From NCBI RefSeq assembly GCF_029227915.1, contig NC_079880.1, positions 870,001 through 934,000 on the forward strand: a DNA stretch of 64,000 nt, in the 5' to 3' direction. Below are positions 51,501 to 64,000 of this stretch, piece after piece. The position numbers were made by a program, and so were the translations under genes. The DNA is from Hydractinia symbiolongicarpus (Eukaryota > Cnidaria > Hydrozoa > Anthoathecata > Hydractiniidae). Below the pieces are notes generated by a model, which saw only the letters and a list, made by a program, of their open reading frames with translations, did no database searches and was not told where the DNA came from. Position 1 is the stretch's first letter; each line of letters begins with the position of its first letter.

Positions 51501-54500
51501 TTTACCGATATTACTAAGTTGTATCGCTTTTAACAGTGAAAGGATTGACTGTGGGACTTAATTGAACTGATTTTGGACTATGACCTTAGAAATGTGATAA
51601 CTGAGACAATTGGACTTCAAGAAATAACATTCTTCTTAATTTGACATGATTGCCGGAACTCAGCGATTACACTGAGCGCTGGGGTAGCACTTTATTTAAA
51701 AATGTAGATAAATAAGTCATTTTGTACTGGGGGACCAATCCTAGCCGTTATCGCGCGCTGAAGAATTAGCGACAGTTTCAAAAAGTGCATTTCATTGACT
51801 TTCTAACGGTGTCAGTTCGTTTGAGTTACAACGGTTGCGTCACATATTCGTACCAACATGTATTTAGCGATATTTATCTGTTATTACTAGGTTGCATCGC
51901 TTTTAACAGTGAAACGAATGAATGTGGGACTTAATTGAACTAACTTTGGACTGTGACCTGATGAATGTGATAAATAAGACAATTGGACTCTAAGAAGTAA
52001 CATTCATCTTAATTTGACATGATTGCCCGAACTCAGCGATTACACTGGGCGCTGGAGTAGCGCTTCATTTAAAAATTTAGATAAATAAGTCAATTTTTAC
52101 TGTGGGACCAATTATAGCCCTTAGCGCGCGCTGAAGAAATAGAGACAGTTTCAAATACTACATTTCATTGATTTTCTAACGGTGTCAGTCCGTTTGAGTT
52201 ACAACGGTTGGGTCACATATTCGTACCAACATGTATTTAGTGATTGTTACCCATGTTACTAAGTTGTATCGCTTTTAACAGTGAAACGATTGACTGTGGG
52301 ACTTAATTGATCTAACTTTGGACTGTGACCTGATAAATGTGATAAATGAGACAATTGGACTCCAAGAAATAACATTCTTCTTAATTTGACGTGATTGCCG
52401 GAACTCAGCGATTACACTGGGCGCTGTGGTAGCGCTTCATTTAAAAAATTAGATAAATAAGTCATTTTTTACTGTGAGACCAATCCTAGCCGTTATCGTG
52501 CGCTGAAGAATTAGCGACAGTTTCAAAAAGTACATTTCATTGACTTTCTAACGGTGTCAGTCCGTTTCAGTTACAACGGTTGGGTCACATATTCGTACCA
52601 ACATGTATTTTGCGATATTTTTCTGATATTACTAAGTTGCATCGCTTTTAACAATGAAACGATTTACTGTGGGACTTAATTGAACTAACTTTGGATTTTG
52701 ACCTGATAAATGTGATAAATGAGACATTTGGACTCCAAGAAATAACATTCTTCTTAATTTGACGTGATTGTCGAAACTGAGCGATTACACTGGGCGCTGT
52801 GGTAGCGCTTCATTTGAAAAGTTAAATAAATAAGTCATTTTTACTTTGGGACCAATCCTAGCCGTTATCGCGCGCTGAAGAAATAGCGACAGTTTCAAAA
52901 ACTACTTTTCATTGACTTTCTAACGGTGTCAATCCGCTTCAGTTACAACAGTTGCGTCACATATTCGTACCAACATGTATTTAATGATTTTTACCGATAT
53001 TACTAAGTTGTATCGCTTTTAACAGTGAAAGGATTGACTGTGGGACTTAATTGAACTGATTTTGGACTATGACCTTAGAAATGTGATAACTGAGACAATT
53101 GGACTTCAAGAAATAACATTCTTCTTAATTTGACATGATTGCCGGAACTCAGCGATTACACTGAGCGCTGGGGTAGCGCTTCATTTAAAAAATTAGATAA
53201 ATAAGTCATTTTTTACTGTGAGACCAATCCTAGCCGTTATCGCGCGCTGAAGAAATAGCGACAGTTTCAAAAACTACTTTTCATTGACTTTCTAACGGTG
53301 TCAATCCGCTTCAGTTACAACAGTTGCGTCACATATTCGTACCAACATGTATTTAATGATTTTTACCGATATTACTAAGTTGTATCGCTTTTAACAGTGA
53401 AAGGATTGACTGTGGGACTTAATTGAACTGATTTTGGACTATGAGCTTAGAAATGTGATAACTGAGACAATTGGACTTCAAGAAATAACATTCTTCTTAA
53501 TTTGACATGATTGCCGGAACTCAGCGATTACACTGAGCGCTGGGGTAGCGCTTCATTTAAAAAATTAGATAAATAAGTCATTTTTTACTGTGAGACCAAT
53601 CCTAGCCGTTATCGTGCGCTGAAGAATTAGCGACAGTTTCAAAAAGTACATTTCATTGACTTTCTAACGGTGTCAGTCCGTTTGAGTTACAACGGTTGGG
53701 TCACATATTCGTACCAACATGTATTTAGCGATATTTTTCTGATATTACTAAGTTGCATCGCTTTTAAGAATGAAACGATTTACTGTGGGACTTAATTGAA
53801 CTAACTTTGGATTGTGACCTGATAAATGTGATAAATGAGACAATTGGACTCCAAGAAATAACATTCTTCTTAATTTGACGTGATTGTCGAAACTGAGCGA
53901 TTACACTGGGCGCTGTGGTAGCGCTACATTTGAAAAGTTAAATAAATAAGTCATTTTTACTGTGGGACCAATCCTAGCCGTTATCGCGCGCTGAAGAAAT
54001 ACCGACAGTTTCAAAAACTACTTTTCATTGACATTCTAACTGTGTCAATCCGCTTCAGTTACAACAGTTGCGTCACATATTCGTACCAACATGTATTTAA
54101 TGATTTTTACCGATATTACTAAGTTGTATCGCTTTTAACAGTGAAAGGATTGACTGTGGGACTTAATTGAACTGATTTTGGACTATGACCTTAGAAATGT
54201 GATAACTGAGACAATTGGACTTCAAGAAATAACATTCTTCTTAATTTGACATGATTGCCGGAACTCAGCGATTACACTGAGCGCTGGGGTAGCACTTTAT
54301 TTAAAAATGTAGATAAATAAGTCATTTTGTACTGGGGGACCAATCCTAGCCGTTATCGCGCGCTGAAGAATTAGCGACAGTTTCAAAAAGTGCATTTCAT
54401 TGACTTTCTAACGGTGTCAGTTCGTTTGAGTTACAACGGTTGCGTCACATATTCGTACCAACATGTATTTAGCGATATTTATCTGTTATTACTAGGTTGC

Positions 54501-54642
54501 ATCGCTTTTAACAGTGAAACGAATGAATGTGGGACTTAATTGAACTAACTTTGGACTGTGACCTGATGAATGTGATAAATAAGACAATTGGACTCTAAGA
54601 AGTAACATTCATCTTAATTTGACTTGATTGCCCGAACTCAGC

Positions 54643-57245
54643 GATTACACTGGGCGCTGGAGTAGCGCTTCATTTAAAAATTTAGATAAATAAGTCAATT
54701 TTTACTGTGGGACCAATTATAGCCCTTAGCGCGCGCTGAAGAAATAGAGACAGTTTCAAATACTACATTTCATTGATTTTCTAACGGTGTCAGTCCGTTT
54801 GAGTTACAACGGTTGGGTCACATATTCGTACCAACATGTATTTAGTGAATGTTACCCATGTTACTAAGTTGTATCGCTTTTAACAGTGAAACGATTGACT
54901 GTGGGACTTAATTGATCTAACTTTGGACTGTGACCTGATAAATGTGATAAATGAGACAATTGGACTCCAAGAAATAACATTCTTCTTAATTTGACGTGAT
55001 TGCCGGAACTCAGCGATTACACTGGGCGCTGTGGTAGCGCTTCATTTAAAAAATTAGATAAATAAGTCATTTTTTACTGTGAGACCAATCCTAGCCGTTA
55101 TCGTGCGCTGAAGAATTAGCGACAGTTTCAAAAAGTACATTTCATTGACTTTCTAACGGTGTCAGTCCGTTTGAGTTACAACGGTTGGGTCACATATTCG
55201 TACCAACATGTATTTTGCGATATTTTTCTGATATTACTAAGTTGCATCGCTTTTAACAATGAAACGATTTACTGTGGGACTTAATTGAACTAACTTTGGA
55301 TTTTGACCTGATAAATGTGATAAATGAGACATTTGGACTCCAAGAAATAACATTCTTCTTAATTTGACGTGATTGTCGAAACTGAGCGATTACACTGGGC
55401 GCTGTGGTAGCGCTTCATTTGAAAAGTTAAATAAATAAGTCATTTTTACTTTGGGACCAATCCTAACCGTTATCCCGCGCTGAAGAAATAGCGACAGTTT
55501 CAAAAACTACTTTTCATTGACTTTCTAACGGTGTCAATCCGCTTCAGTTACAACAGTTGCGTCACATATTCGTACCAACATGTATTTAATGATTTTTACC
55601 GATATTACTAAGTTGTATCGCTTTTAACAGTGAAAGGATTGACTGTGGGACTTAATTGAACTGATTTTGGACTATGACCTTAGAAATGTGATAACTGAGA
55701 CAATTGGACTTCAAGAAATAACATTCTTCTTAATTTGACATGATTGCCGGAACTCAGCGATTACACTGAGCGCTGGGGTAGCGCTTCATTTAAAAAATTA
55801 GATAAATAAGTCATTTTTTACTGTGAGACCAATCCTAGCCGTTATCGTGCGCTGAAGAATTAGCGACAGTTTCAAAAAGTACATTTCATTGACTTTCTAA
55901 CGGTGTCAGTCCGTTTGAGTTACAACGGTTGCGTCACATATTCGCACCAACATGTATTTAGCGATATTTTTCTGATATTACTAAGTTGCATCGCTTTTAA
56001 CAATGAAACGATTTACTGTGGGACTTAATTGAACTGATTTTGGACTATGACCTTATAAATGTGATAAGTGAGACAATTGGACTCCAAGAAATAACATTCT
56101 TCTAAATTTGACATAATTGCCGGAACTCAGCGATTACACTGGGCGCTGTGGGAGCGCTTCATTTAAAAATTTAGATAAAAGAGTCATTTGTTACTGTGGG
56201 ACCAATCCTAGCCGTTAGCGCGTGCTGAAGAAATAGAGGCAGTTTCAAATGCTACATTTCACTGACTTTCTAACAGTGTCAGACTGTTTGAGTTACAACG
56301 GTTGCGTCACATATTCGTACCAACATGTATTTAGCGATGTTTATCTGTTATTACTAGGTTGCATCGCTTTTAACAGTGAAAGGATTGAAAGTGGGACTTA
56401 ATAGAACTAAATTTGGACTGTAACCTGATAAATGTGATAAATGGGACAATTGGGCTCCAAGAAATAACAATCATCTTAACTTGACATGATTGCCGGAACT
56501 CAGCGATTACACTGAGCGCTGTGGTAGTGCTTCATTTAAAAATTTAGATAAATAAGTCATTCTTTACCGTGGGACCAATCCTCGCCGTTATCGCGCGCTG
56601 AAGAAATAACGACAGTTTCAAAAACTACATTTCATTGACTCTCGATTGGTGTCAATGCGTTTGAGTTACAACGGTTGGGTCACATATTCGTACCAACATG
56701 TATTTTGCGATATTTTTCTGATATTACTAAGTTGCATCGCTTTTAACAATGAAACGATTGACTGTGGGACTTAATTGATCTAACTTTGGACTGTGACCTG
56801 ATAAATGTGATAAATGAGACAATTGGACTCCAAGAAATAACATTCTTCTTAATTTGACGTGATTGCGGAACTCAGCGATTACACTGGGCGCTGTGGTAGC
56901 GCTTCATTTAAAAAATTAGATAAACAAGTCATTTTTTACTGTGAGACCAATCCTAGCCGTTATCGTGCGCTGAAGAATTAGCGACAGTTTCAAAAAGTAC
57001 ATTTCATTGACTTTCTAACGGTGTCAGTCCGTTTGAGTTACAACGGTTGGTTCACATATTCGTACCAACATGTATTTAGCGATATTTTTCTGATATTACT
57101 AAGCATCGCTTTTAACAATGAAACGATTTACTGTGAGACTTAATTGAACTAACTTTGGATTGTGACGTGATAAATGTGATAAATGAGACATTTGGACTCC
57201 AAGAAATAACATTCTTCTTAATTTGACGTGATTGTCGAAACTGAG
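54643..57245. repeat. Heptameric HOR (2603 bp), unit 1
   Basis: TTTAGTGAATGTTACCCATG (54841 / 57444) and the variant ATTCGCACCAAC (55940 / 58543) recur 2603 bp apart, and so do GGATTGAAAGTGGGACTT and GACTCTCGATTGGTGTC. Seven monomers make one unit. Confidence 0.85.
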
Positions 57246-59720
57246 CGATTACACTGGGCGCTGGAGTAGCGCTTCATTTAAAAATTTAGATAAATAAGTC
57301 AATTTTTACTGTGGGACCAATTATAGCCCTTAGCGCGCGCTGAAGAAATAGAGACAGTTTCAAATACTACATTTCATTGATTTTCTAACGGTGTCAGTCC
57401 GTTTGAGTTACAACGGTTGGGTCACATATTCGTACCAACATGTATTTAGTGAATGTTACCCATGTTACTAAGTTGTATCGCTTTTAACAGTGAAACGATT
57501 GACTGTGGGACTTAATTGATCTAACTTTGGACTGTGACCTGATAAATGTGATAAATGAGACAATTGGACTCCAAGAAATAACATTCTTCTTAATTTGACG
57601 TGATTGCCGGAACTCAGCGATTACACTGGGCGCTGTGGTAGCGCTTCATTTAAAAAATTAGATAAATAAGTCATTTTTTACTGTGAGACCAATCCTAGCC
57701 GTTATCGTGCGCTGAAGAATTAGCGACAGTTTCAAAAAGTACATTTCATTGACTTTCTAACGGTGTCAGTCCGTTTGAGTTACAACGGTTGGGTCACATA
57801 TTCGTACCAACATGTATTTTGCGATATTTTTCTGATATTACTAAGTTGCATCGCTTTTAACAATGAAACGATTTACTGTGGGACTTAATTGAACTAACTT
57901 TGGATTTTGACCTGATAAATGTGATAAATGAGACATTTGGACTCCAAGAAATAACATTCTTCTTAATTTGACGTGATTGTCGAAACTGAGCGATTACACT
58001 GGGCGCTGTGGTAGCGCTTCATTTGAAAAGTTAAATAAATAAGTCATTTTTACTTTGGGACCAATCCTAACCGTTATCCCGCGCTGAAGAAATAGCGACA
58101 GTTTCAAAAACTACTTTTCATTGACTTTCTAACGGTGTCAATCCGCTTCAGTTACAACAGTTGCGTCACATATTCGTACCAACATGTATTTAATGATTTT
58201 TACCGATATTACTAAGTTGTATCGCTTTTAACAGTGAAAGGATTGACTGTGGGACTTAATTGAACTGATTTTGGACTATGACCTTAGAAATGTGATAACT
58301 GAGACAATTGGACTTCAAGAAATAACATTCTTCTTAATTTGACATGATTGCCGGAACTCAGCGATTACACTGAGCGCTGGGGTAGCGCTTCATTTAAAAA
58401 ATTAGATAAATAAGTCATTTTTTACTGTGAGACCAATCCTAGCCGTTATCGTGCGCTGAAGAATTAGCGACAGTTTCAAAAAGTACATTTCATTGACTTT
58501 CTAACGGTGTCAGTCCGTTTGAGTTACAACGGTTGCGTCACATATTCGCACCAACATGTATTTAGCGATATTTTTCTGATATTACTAAGTTGCATCGCTT
58601 TTAACAATGAAACGATTTACTGTGGGACTTAATTGAACTGATTTTGGACTATGACCTTATAAATGTGATAAGTGAGACAATTGGACTCCAAGAAATAACA
58701 TTCTTCTAAATTTGACATGATTGCCGGAACTCAGCGATTACACTGGGCGCTGTGGGAGCGCTTCATTTAAAAATTTAGATAAAAGAGTCATTTGTTACTG
58801 TGGGACCAATCCTAGCCGTTAGCGCGTGCTGAAGAAATAGAGGCAGTTTCAAATGCTACATTTCACTGACTTTCTAACAGTGTCAGACTGTTTGAGTTAC
58901 AACGGTTGCGTCACATATTCGTACTAACATGTATTTAGCGATGTTTATCTGTTATTACTAGGTTGCATCGCTTTTAACAGTGAAAGGATTGAAAGTGGGA
59001 CTTAATAGAACTAAATTTGGACTGTAACCTGATAAATGTGATAAATGGGACAATTGGGCTCCAAGAAATAACAATCATCTTAACTTGACATGATTGCCGG
59101 AACTCAGCGATTACACTGAGCGCTGTGGTAGTGCTTCATTTAAAAATTTAGATAAATAAGTCATTCTTTACCGTGGGACCAATCCTCGCCGTTATCGCGC
59201 GCTGAAGAAATAACGACAGTTTCAAAAACTACATTTCATTGACTCTCGATTGGTGTCAATGCGTTTGAGTTACAACGGTTGGGTCACATATTCGTACCAA
59301 CATGTATTTTGCGATATTTTTCTGATATTACTAAGTTGCATCGCTTTTAACAATGAAACGATTGACTGTGGGACTTAATTGATCTAACTTTGGACTGTGA
59401 CCTGATAAATGTGATAAATGAGACAATTGGACTCCAAGAAATAACATTCTTCTTAATTTGACGTGATTGCGGAACTCAGCGATTACACTGGGCGCTGTGG
59501 TAGCGCTTCATTTAAAAAATTAGATAAACAAGTCATTTTTTACTGTGAGACCAATCCTAGCCGTTATCGTGCGCTGAAGAATTAGCGACAGTTTCAAAAA
59601 GTACAAATCATTGACTTTCTAACGGTGTCAGTCCGTTTGAGTTACAACGGTTGGTTCACATATTCGTACCAACATGTATTTAGCGATATTTTTCTGATAT
59701 TACTAAGCATCGCTTTTAAC
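57246..59720. repeat. Heptameric HOR, unit 2 (slightly shortened)
   Basis: Follows unit 1 directly and matches it as far as ACTAAGCATCGCTTTTAAC (about 59720), then changes to an AGTGAAAGGATTG monomer. The two units differ by a few substitutions (e.g. ACATTTCATTG versus ACAAATCATTG near 59605). Confidence 0.82.
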
Positions 59721-60719
59721 AGTGAAAGGATTGACTGTGGGACTTAATTGAACTGATTTTGGACTATGACCTTAGAAATGTGATAACTGAGACAATTGGA
59801 CTTCAAGAAATAACATCCTTCTTAATTTGACATGATTGCCGGAACTCAGCGATTACACTGAGCGCTGGGGTAGCACTTTATTTAAAAATGTAGATAAATA
59901 AGTCATTTTGTACTGGGGGACCAAGCCTAGCCGTTATCGCGCGCTGAAGAATTAGCGACAGTTTCAAAAAGTGCATTTCATTGACTTTCTAACGGTGTCA
60001 GTTCGTTTGAGTTACAACGGTTGCGTCACATAATCGTACCAACATGTATTTAGCGATATTTATCTGTTATTACTAGGTTGCATCGCTTTTAACAGTGAAA
60101 CGAATGAATGTGGGACTTAATTGAACTAACTTTGGACTGTGACCTGATGAATGTGATAAATAAGACAATTGGACTCTAAGATGTAACATTCATCTTAATT
60201 TGACATGATTGCCCGAACTCAGCGATTACACTGGGCGCTGGAGTAGCGCTTCATTTAAAAAATTAGATAAATAAGTCATTTTTTACTGTGAGACCAATCC
60301 TAGCCGTTATCGTGCGCTGAAGAATTAGCGACAGTTTCAAAAAGTACATTTCATTGACTTTCTAACGGTGTCAGTCCGTTTGAGTTACAACGGTTGGGTC
60401 ACATATTCGTACCAACATGTATTTTGCGATATTTTTCTGATATTACTAAGTTGCATCGCTTTTAACAATGAAACGATTTACTGTGGGACTTAATTGAACT
60501 AACTTTGGATTGTGACCTGATAAATGTGATAAATGAGACAATTGGACTTCAAGAAATAACATCCTTCTTAATTTGACATGATTGCCGGAACTCAGCGATT
60601 ACACTGAGCGCTGGCGTAGCACTTTATTTAAAAATGTAGATAAATAAGTCATTTTGTACTGGGGGACCAATCCTAGCCGTTATCGCGCGCTGAAGAATTA
60701 GCGACAGTTTCAAAAAGTG

Positions 60720-62950
60720 CATTTCATTGACTTTCTAACGGTGTCAGTTCGTTTGAGTTACAACGGTTGCGTCACATATTCGTACCAACATGTATTTAGC
60801 GATATTTATCTGTTATTACTAGGTTGCATCGCTTTTAACAGTGAAACGAATGAATGTGGGACTTAATTGAACTAACTTTGGACTGTGACCTGATGAATGT
60901 GATAAATAAGACAATTGGACTCTAAGAAGTAACATTCATCTTAATTTGACATGATTGCCCGAACTCAGCGATTACACTGGGCGCTGGAGTAGCGCTTCAT
61001 TTAAAAATTTAGATAAATAAGTCAATTTTTACTGTGGGACCAATTATAGCCCTTAGCGCGCGCTGAAAAAATAGAGACAGTTTCAAATACTACATTTCAT
61101 TGATTTTCTAACGGTGTCAGTCCGTTTGAGTTACAACGGTTGGGTCACATATTCGTACCAACATGTATTTAGTGATTGTTACCCATGTTACTAAGTTGTA
61201 TCGCTTTTAACAGTGAAACGATTGACTGTGGGACTTAATTGATCTAACTTTGGACTGTGATCTGATAAATGTGATAAATGAGACAATTGGACTCCAAGAA
61301 ATAACATTCTTCTTAATTTGACGTGATTGCCGGAACTCAGCGATTACACTGGGCGCTGTGGTAGCGCTTCATTTAAAAAATTAGATAAATAAGTCATTTT
61401 TTACTGTGAGACCAATCCTAGCCGTTATCGTGCGCTGAAGAATTAGCGACAGTTTCAAAAAGTACATTTCATTGACTTTCTAACGGTGTCAGTCCGTTTG
61501 AGTTACAGCGGTTGGGTCACATATTCGTACCAACATGTATTTTGCGATATTTTTCTGATATAACTAAGTTGCATCGCTTTTAACAATGAAACGATTTACT
61601 GTGGGACTTAATTGAACTAACTTTGGATTGTGACCTGATAAATGTGATAAATGAGACATTTGGACTCCAAGAAATAACATTCTTCTTAATTTGACGTGAT
61701 TGTCGAAACTGAGCAATTACACTGGGCGCTGTGGTAGCGCTTCATTTGAAAAGTTAAATAAATAAGTCATTTTTACTTTGGGACCAATCCTAGCCGTTAT
61801 CGCGCGCTGAAGAAATAGCGACAGTTTCAAAAAGTGCATTTCATTGACTTTCTAACGGTGTCAGTTCGTTTGAGTTACAACGGTTGCGTCACATATTCGT
61901 ACCAACATGTATTTAGCGATATTTATCTGTTATTACTAGGTTGCATCGCTTTTAACAGTGAAACGAATGAATGTGGGACTTAATTGAACTAACTTTGGAC
62001 TGTGACCTGATGAATGTGATAAATAAGACAATTGGACTCTAAGAAGTAACATTCATCTTAATTTGACATGATTGCCCGAACTCAGCGATTACACTGGGCG
62101 CTGGAGTAGCGCTTCATTTAAAAATTTAGATAAATAAGTCAATTTTTACTGTGGGACCAATTATAGCCCTTAGCGCGCGCTGAGGAAATAGAGACAGTTT
62201 CAAATACTACATTTCATTGATTTTCTAACGGTGTCAGTCCGTTTGAGTTACAACGGTTGGGTCACATATTCGTACCAACATGTATTTAGTGATTGTTACC
62301 CATGTTACTAAGTTGTATCGCTTTTAACAGTGAAGCGATTGACTGTGGGACTTAATTGATCTAACTTTGGACTGTGACCTGATAAATGTGATAAATGAGA
62401 CAATTGGACTCCAAGAAATAACATTCTTCTTAATTTGACGTGATTGCCGGAACTCAGCGATTACACTGGGCGCTGTGGTAGCGCTTCATTTAAAAAATTA
62501 GATAAATAAGTCATTTTTTACTGTGAGACCAATCCTAGCCGTTATCGTGCGCTGAAGAATTAGCGACAGTTTCAAAAAGTACATTTCATTGACTTTCTAA
62601 CGGTGTCAGTCCGTTTGAGTTACAACGGTTGGGTCACATATTCGTACCAACATGTATTTTGCGATATTTTTCTGATATTACTAAGTTGCATCGCTTTTAA
62701 CAATGAAACGATTTACTGTGGGACTTAATTGAACTAACTTTGGATTGTGACCTGATAAATGTGATAAATGAGACATTTGGACTCCAAGAAATAACATTCT
62801 TCTTAATTTGACGTGATTGTCGAAACTGAGCAATTACACTGGGCGCTGTGGTAGCGCTTCATTTGAAAAGTTAAATAAATAAGTCATTTTTACTTTGGGA
62901 CCAATCCTAGCCGTTATCGCGCGCTGAAGAAATAGCGACAGTTTCAAAAA
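60720..62950. repeat. Trimeric HOR (~1117 bp), two copies
   Basis: GTGAAACGAATGAATGTGG occurs at 60841 and 61958, and the order of subtypes GGAGTAGCGC, GTTACCCATG, ATTTTGCGATATTTTTC and GAAAAGTTAAAT follows in both. An extra copy of the first marker 746 bp upstream (60095) shows that dimer and trimer forms are mixed. Confidence 0.8.
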
Positions 62951-64000
62951 CTACTTTTCATTGACTTTCTAACGGTGTCAGTCCGTTTGAGTTATAATGG
63001 TTGGGTCACCGATTCGTACCAACATGTACTTAGCAATATTTTTCTGATATTACTAGGTTGCATCCCTTTTAACAATAAAACGATTGACTGTTGGACTTAA
63101 TTGAACTAACTTTTGACTGTGACCTGATAAATGTGATAAAGGAGACAATTGGACTTCAAGAAATAACATTCATCTTAATTTGACGTGATTATCGGAACTC
63201 AGCGATTACACTGGGCGCTGTTGCAGCGCTTCATTTAAAAATTTAGATCAATATGTCATATTTTACTGTTAGACCAATCCTAGCCGTTATCGCGCGCAGA
63301 AGACTTAGCGACAGTTTTAAAAAGTACATTTCATTGACTTTCTAACGGTGTCAGTACGTTTGAGTTACAACGGTTGCGTCACATATTCGTACCAACATGT
63401 ATTTAGCGATATTTTTCTGATATTACTAGGTTGCATCGCTTTTAACAATGAAACGATTTACTGTGGGACTTAATTGAACTAACTTTGTACTGTGACCTGA
63501 TAAATGTGATAAATGAGACATTTGGATTCCAAGAAATAACATTCTTCTTAATTTGACGTGATTGCCGGAACTCAGCGATTACACTGGGCGCTGTGGTAGC
63601 GCTTCATTTGAAAGGTTAAATAAATAAGTCATTTTTCCTGCGGGACCAATCCTAGCCGTTATTACGCGCTGAAGAATTAGCAACAGTTTCAAAAACTACA
63701 TTTCATTGACTTACTAACGGTGTCAGTTCGTTTGAGTTACAACGGTTGGGTCACATATTCGTACCATCATGTATTTAGCGGTATTTCTCTGGTATTACTA
63801 GGTTGCATCGCTTTTAACAATGAAACAATTGACTGTGGGACTTAATTGATCTAACTTTGGACTGTGACCTGATAAATGTGATAAATGAGACAATTGGACT
63901 CCAAGAAATAACATTCTTCTTAATTTGACGTGATTGCCGGAACTCAGCGATTGCACTGGGCGCTGTGGTAGCGCTTCATTTAAAAATTTAGATAAATAAG
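62950..64000. repeat. Block related to 39135-40560 (offset ~23815), cut by window end
   Basis: TATAATGGTTGGGTCACCG (62993 / 39178) starts a string that follows the same order (GTTGCAGCGC, TTTGTACTGTGACC, GAAAGGTTAAAT, GGTATTTCTCTGG). It has one GAAAGGTTAAAT monomer, not the two at 39.6-40.3 kb. Confidence 0.75.

Larger units (their letters stand above)
28438..64000. repeat. ~372-bp satellite array, segment 4 (about 95 monomers)
   Basis: Unbroken satellite to the window end with no gene visible. Four subtypes dominate, each tied to a private spacer: GGGGTAGCACTTTATTT with TACTGGGGGACC; GTTGCAGCGCTTCATTT with AGATCAATATGTCA; GTGGTAGCGCTTCATTTGAAAAGTTAAAT; and GGAGTAGCGCTTC with CCAATTATAGCCCTTAGCGCGC. 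They occur in ordered strings that are themselves repeated at several distances, listed below. Minus-strand frames of 68 codons (near 37.4, 40.4, 46.7, 50.0 and 50.4 kb) recur only because the same monomer subtype recurs. Confidence 0.97.

Noticed and set aside
1-64000. CRISPR array
   Set aside because: The repeats are ~372 bp head-to-tail units without spacers, and the context is eukaryotic LINE DNA.

Overview
The window is eukaryotic, non-coding, A+T-rich repeat DNA, almost certainly from an invertebrate animal genome. About 93% of it is one satellite family with a monomer of roughly 372 bp, all copies in the same orientation, running from end to end. The phrases ACTGTGGGACTTAATTGA, CCAATCCTAGCCGTTA and GTACCAACATGTATTTAGCG recur every 370-375 bp. 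No host gene, tRNA, rRNA or CRISPR array could be supported. The host guess (aquatic invertebrate, perhaps cnidarian-like) rests only on the look of the embedded LINE proteins and is weak.

Layout. 1-378: 3' end of a CR1/L2-like non-LTR retrotransposon (LINE), cut by the window edge. 379-11034: satellite organised into a 3672-bp higher-order repeat (HOR) made of about eight monomers plus a 683-bp LINE 3' end. Two full units (2145-5816, 5817-9488) and a partial third (9489-11034) are present. The preceding copy carries four extra monomers (661-2144), themselves two copies of a 742-bp dimer. 11035-25440: more heterogeneous satellite with short local HORs: monomers sharing an internal deletion near 15-16 kb, 735-bp dimers at 17.4-20.6 kb and a 1489-bp tetramer duplication at 21.5-24.1 kb. 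25441-28437: a second, minus-strand LINE piece with a 5' UTR, ORF1 (esterase type) and the endonuclease end of ORF2. It stops before the reverse transcriptase and has several inactivating changes. 28438-64000: uninterrupted satellite with nested HORs (dimers of 744 bp, trimers of 1115 bp, a heptamer of 2603 bp) and kilobase blocks repeated at offsets of about 7444, 9296, 10421, 15998, 16740 and 18603 bp.

How it fits together. The array appears to have grown by repeated unequal exchange or similar tandem amplification on several scales. LINE fragments that landed in it were carried along, so the 683-bp fragment became part of a repeat unit. The two LINE fragments are complementary: one holds the 5' half (ORF1 plus endonuclease), the others the extreme 3' end (end of the RT reading frame, 3' UTR and AATC tail). 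Both look like the CR1/L2 group, but they do not overlap, so a common family cannot be shown here. All the coding material is broken, and nothing in the window looks like a functional protein gene.

Coordinates of HOR boundaries come from reading shared variants by eye and are good to about 10-50 bp; the LINE junctions are good to about 1-15 bp.
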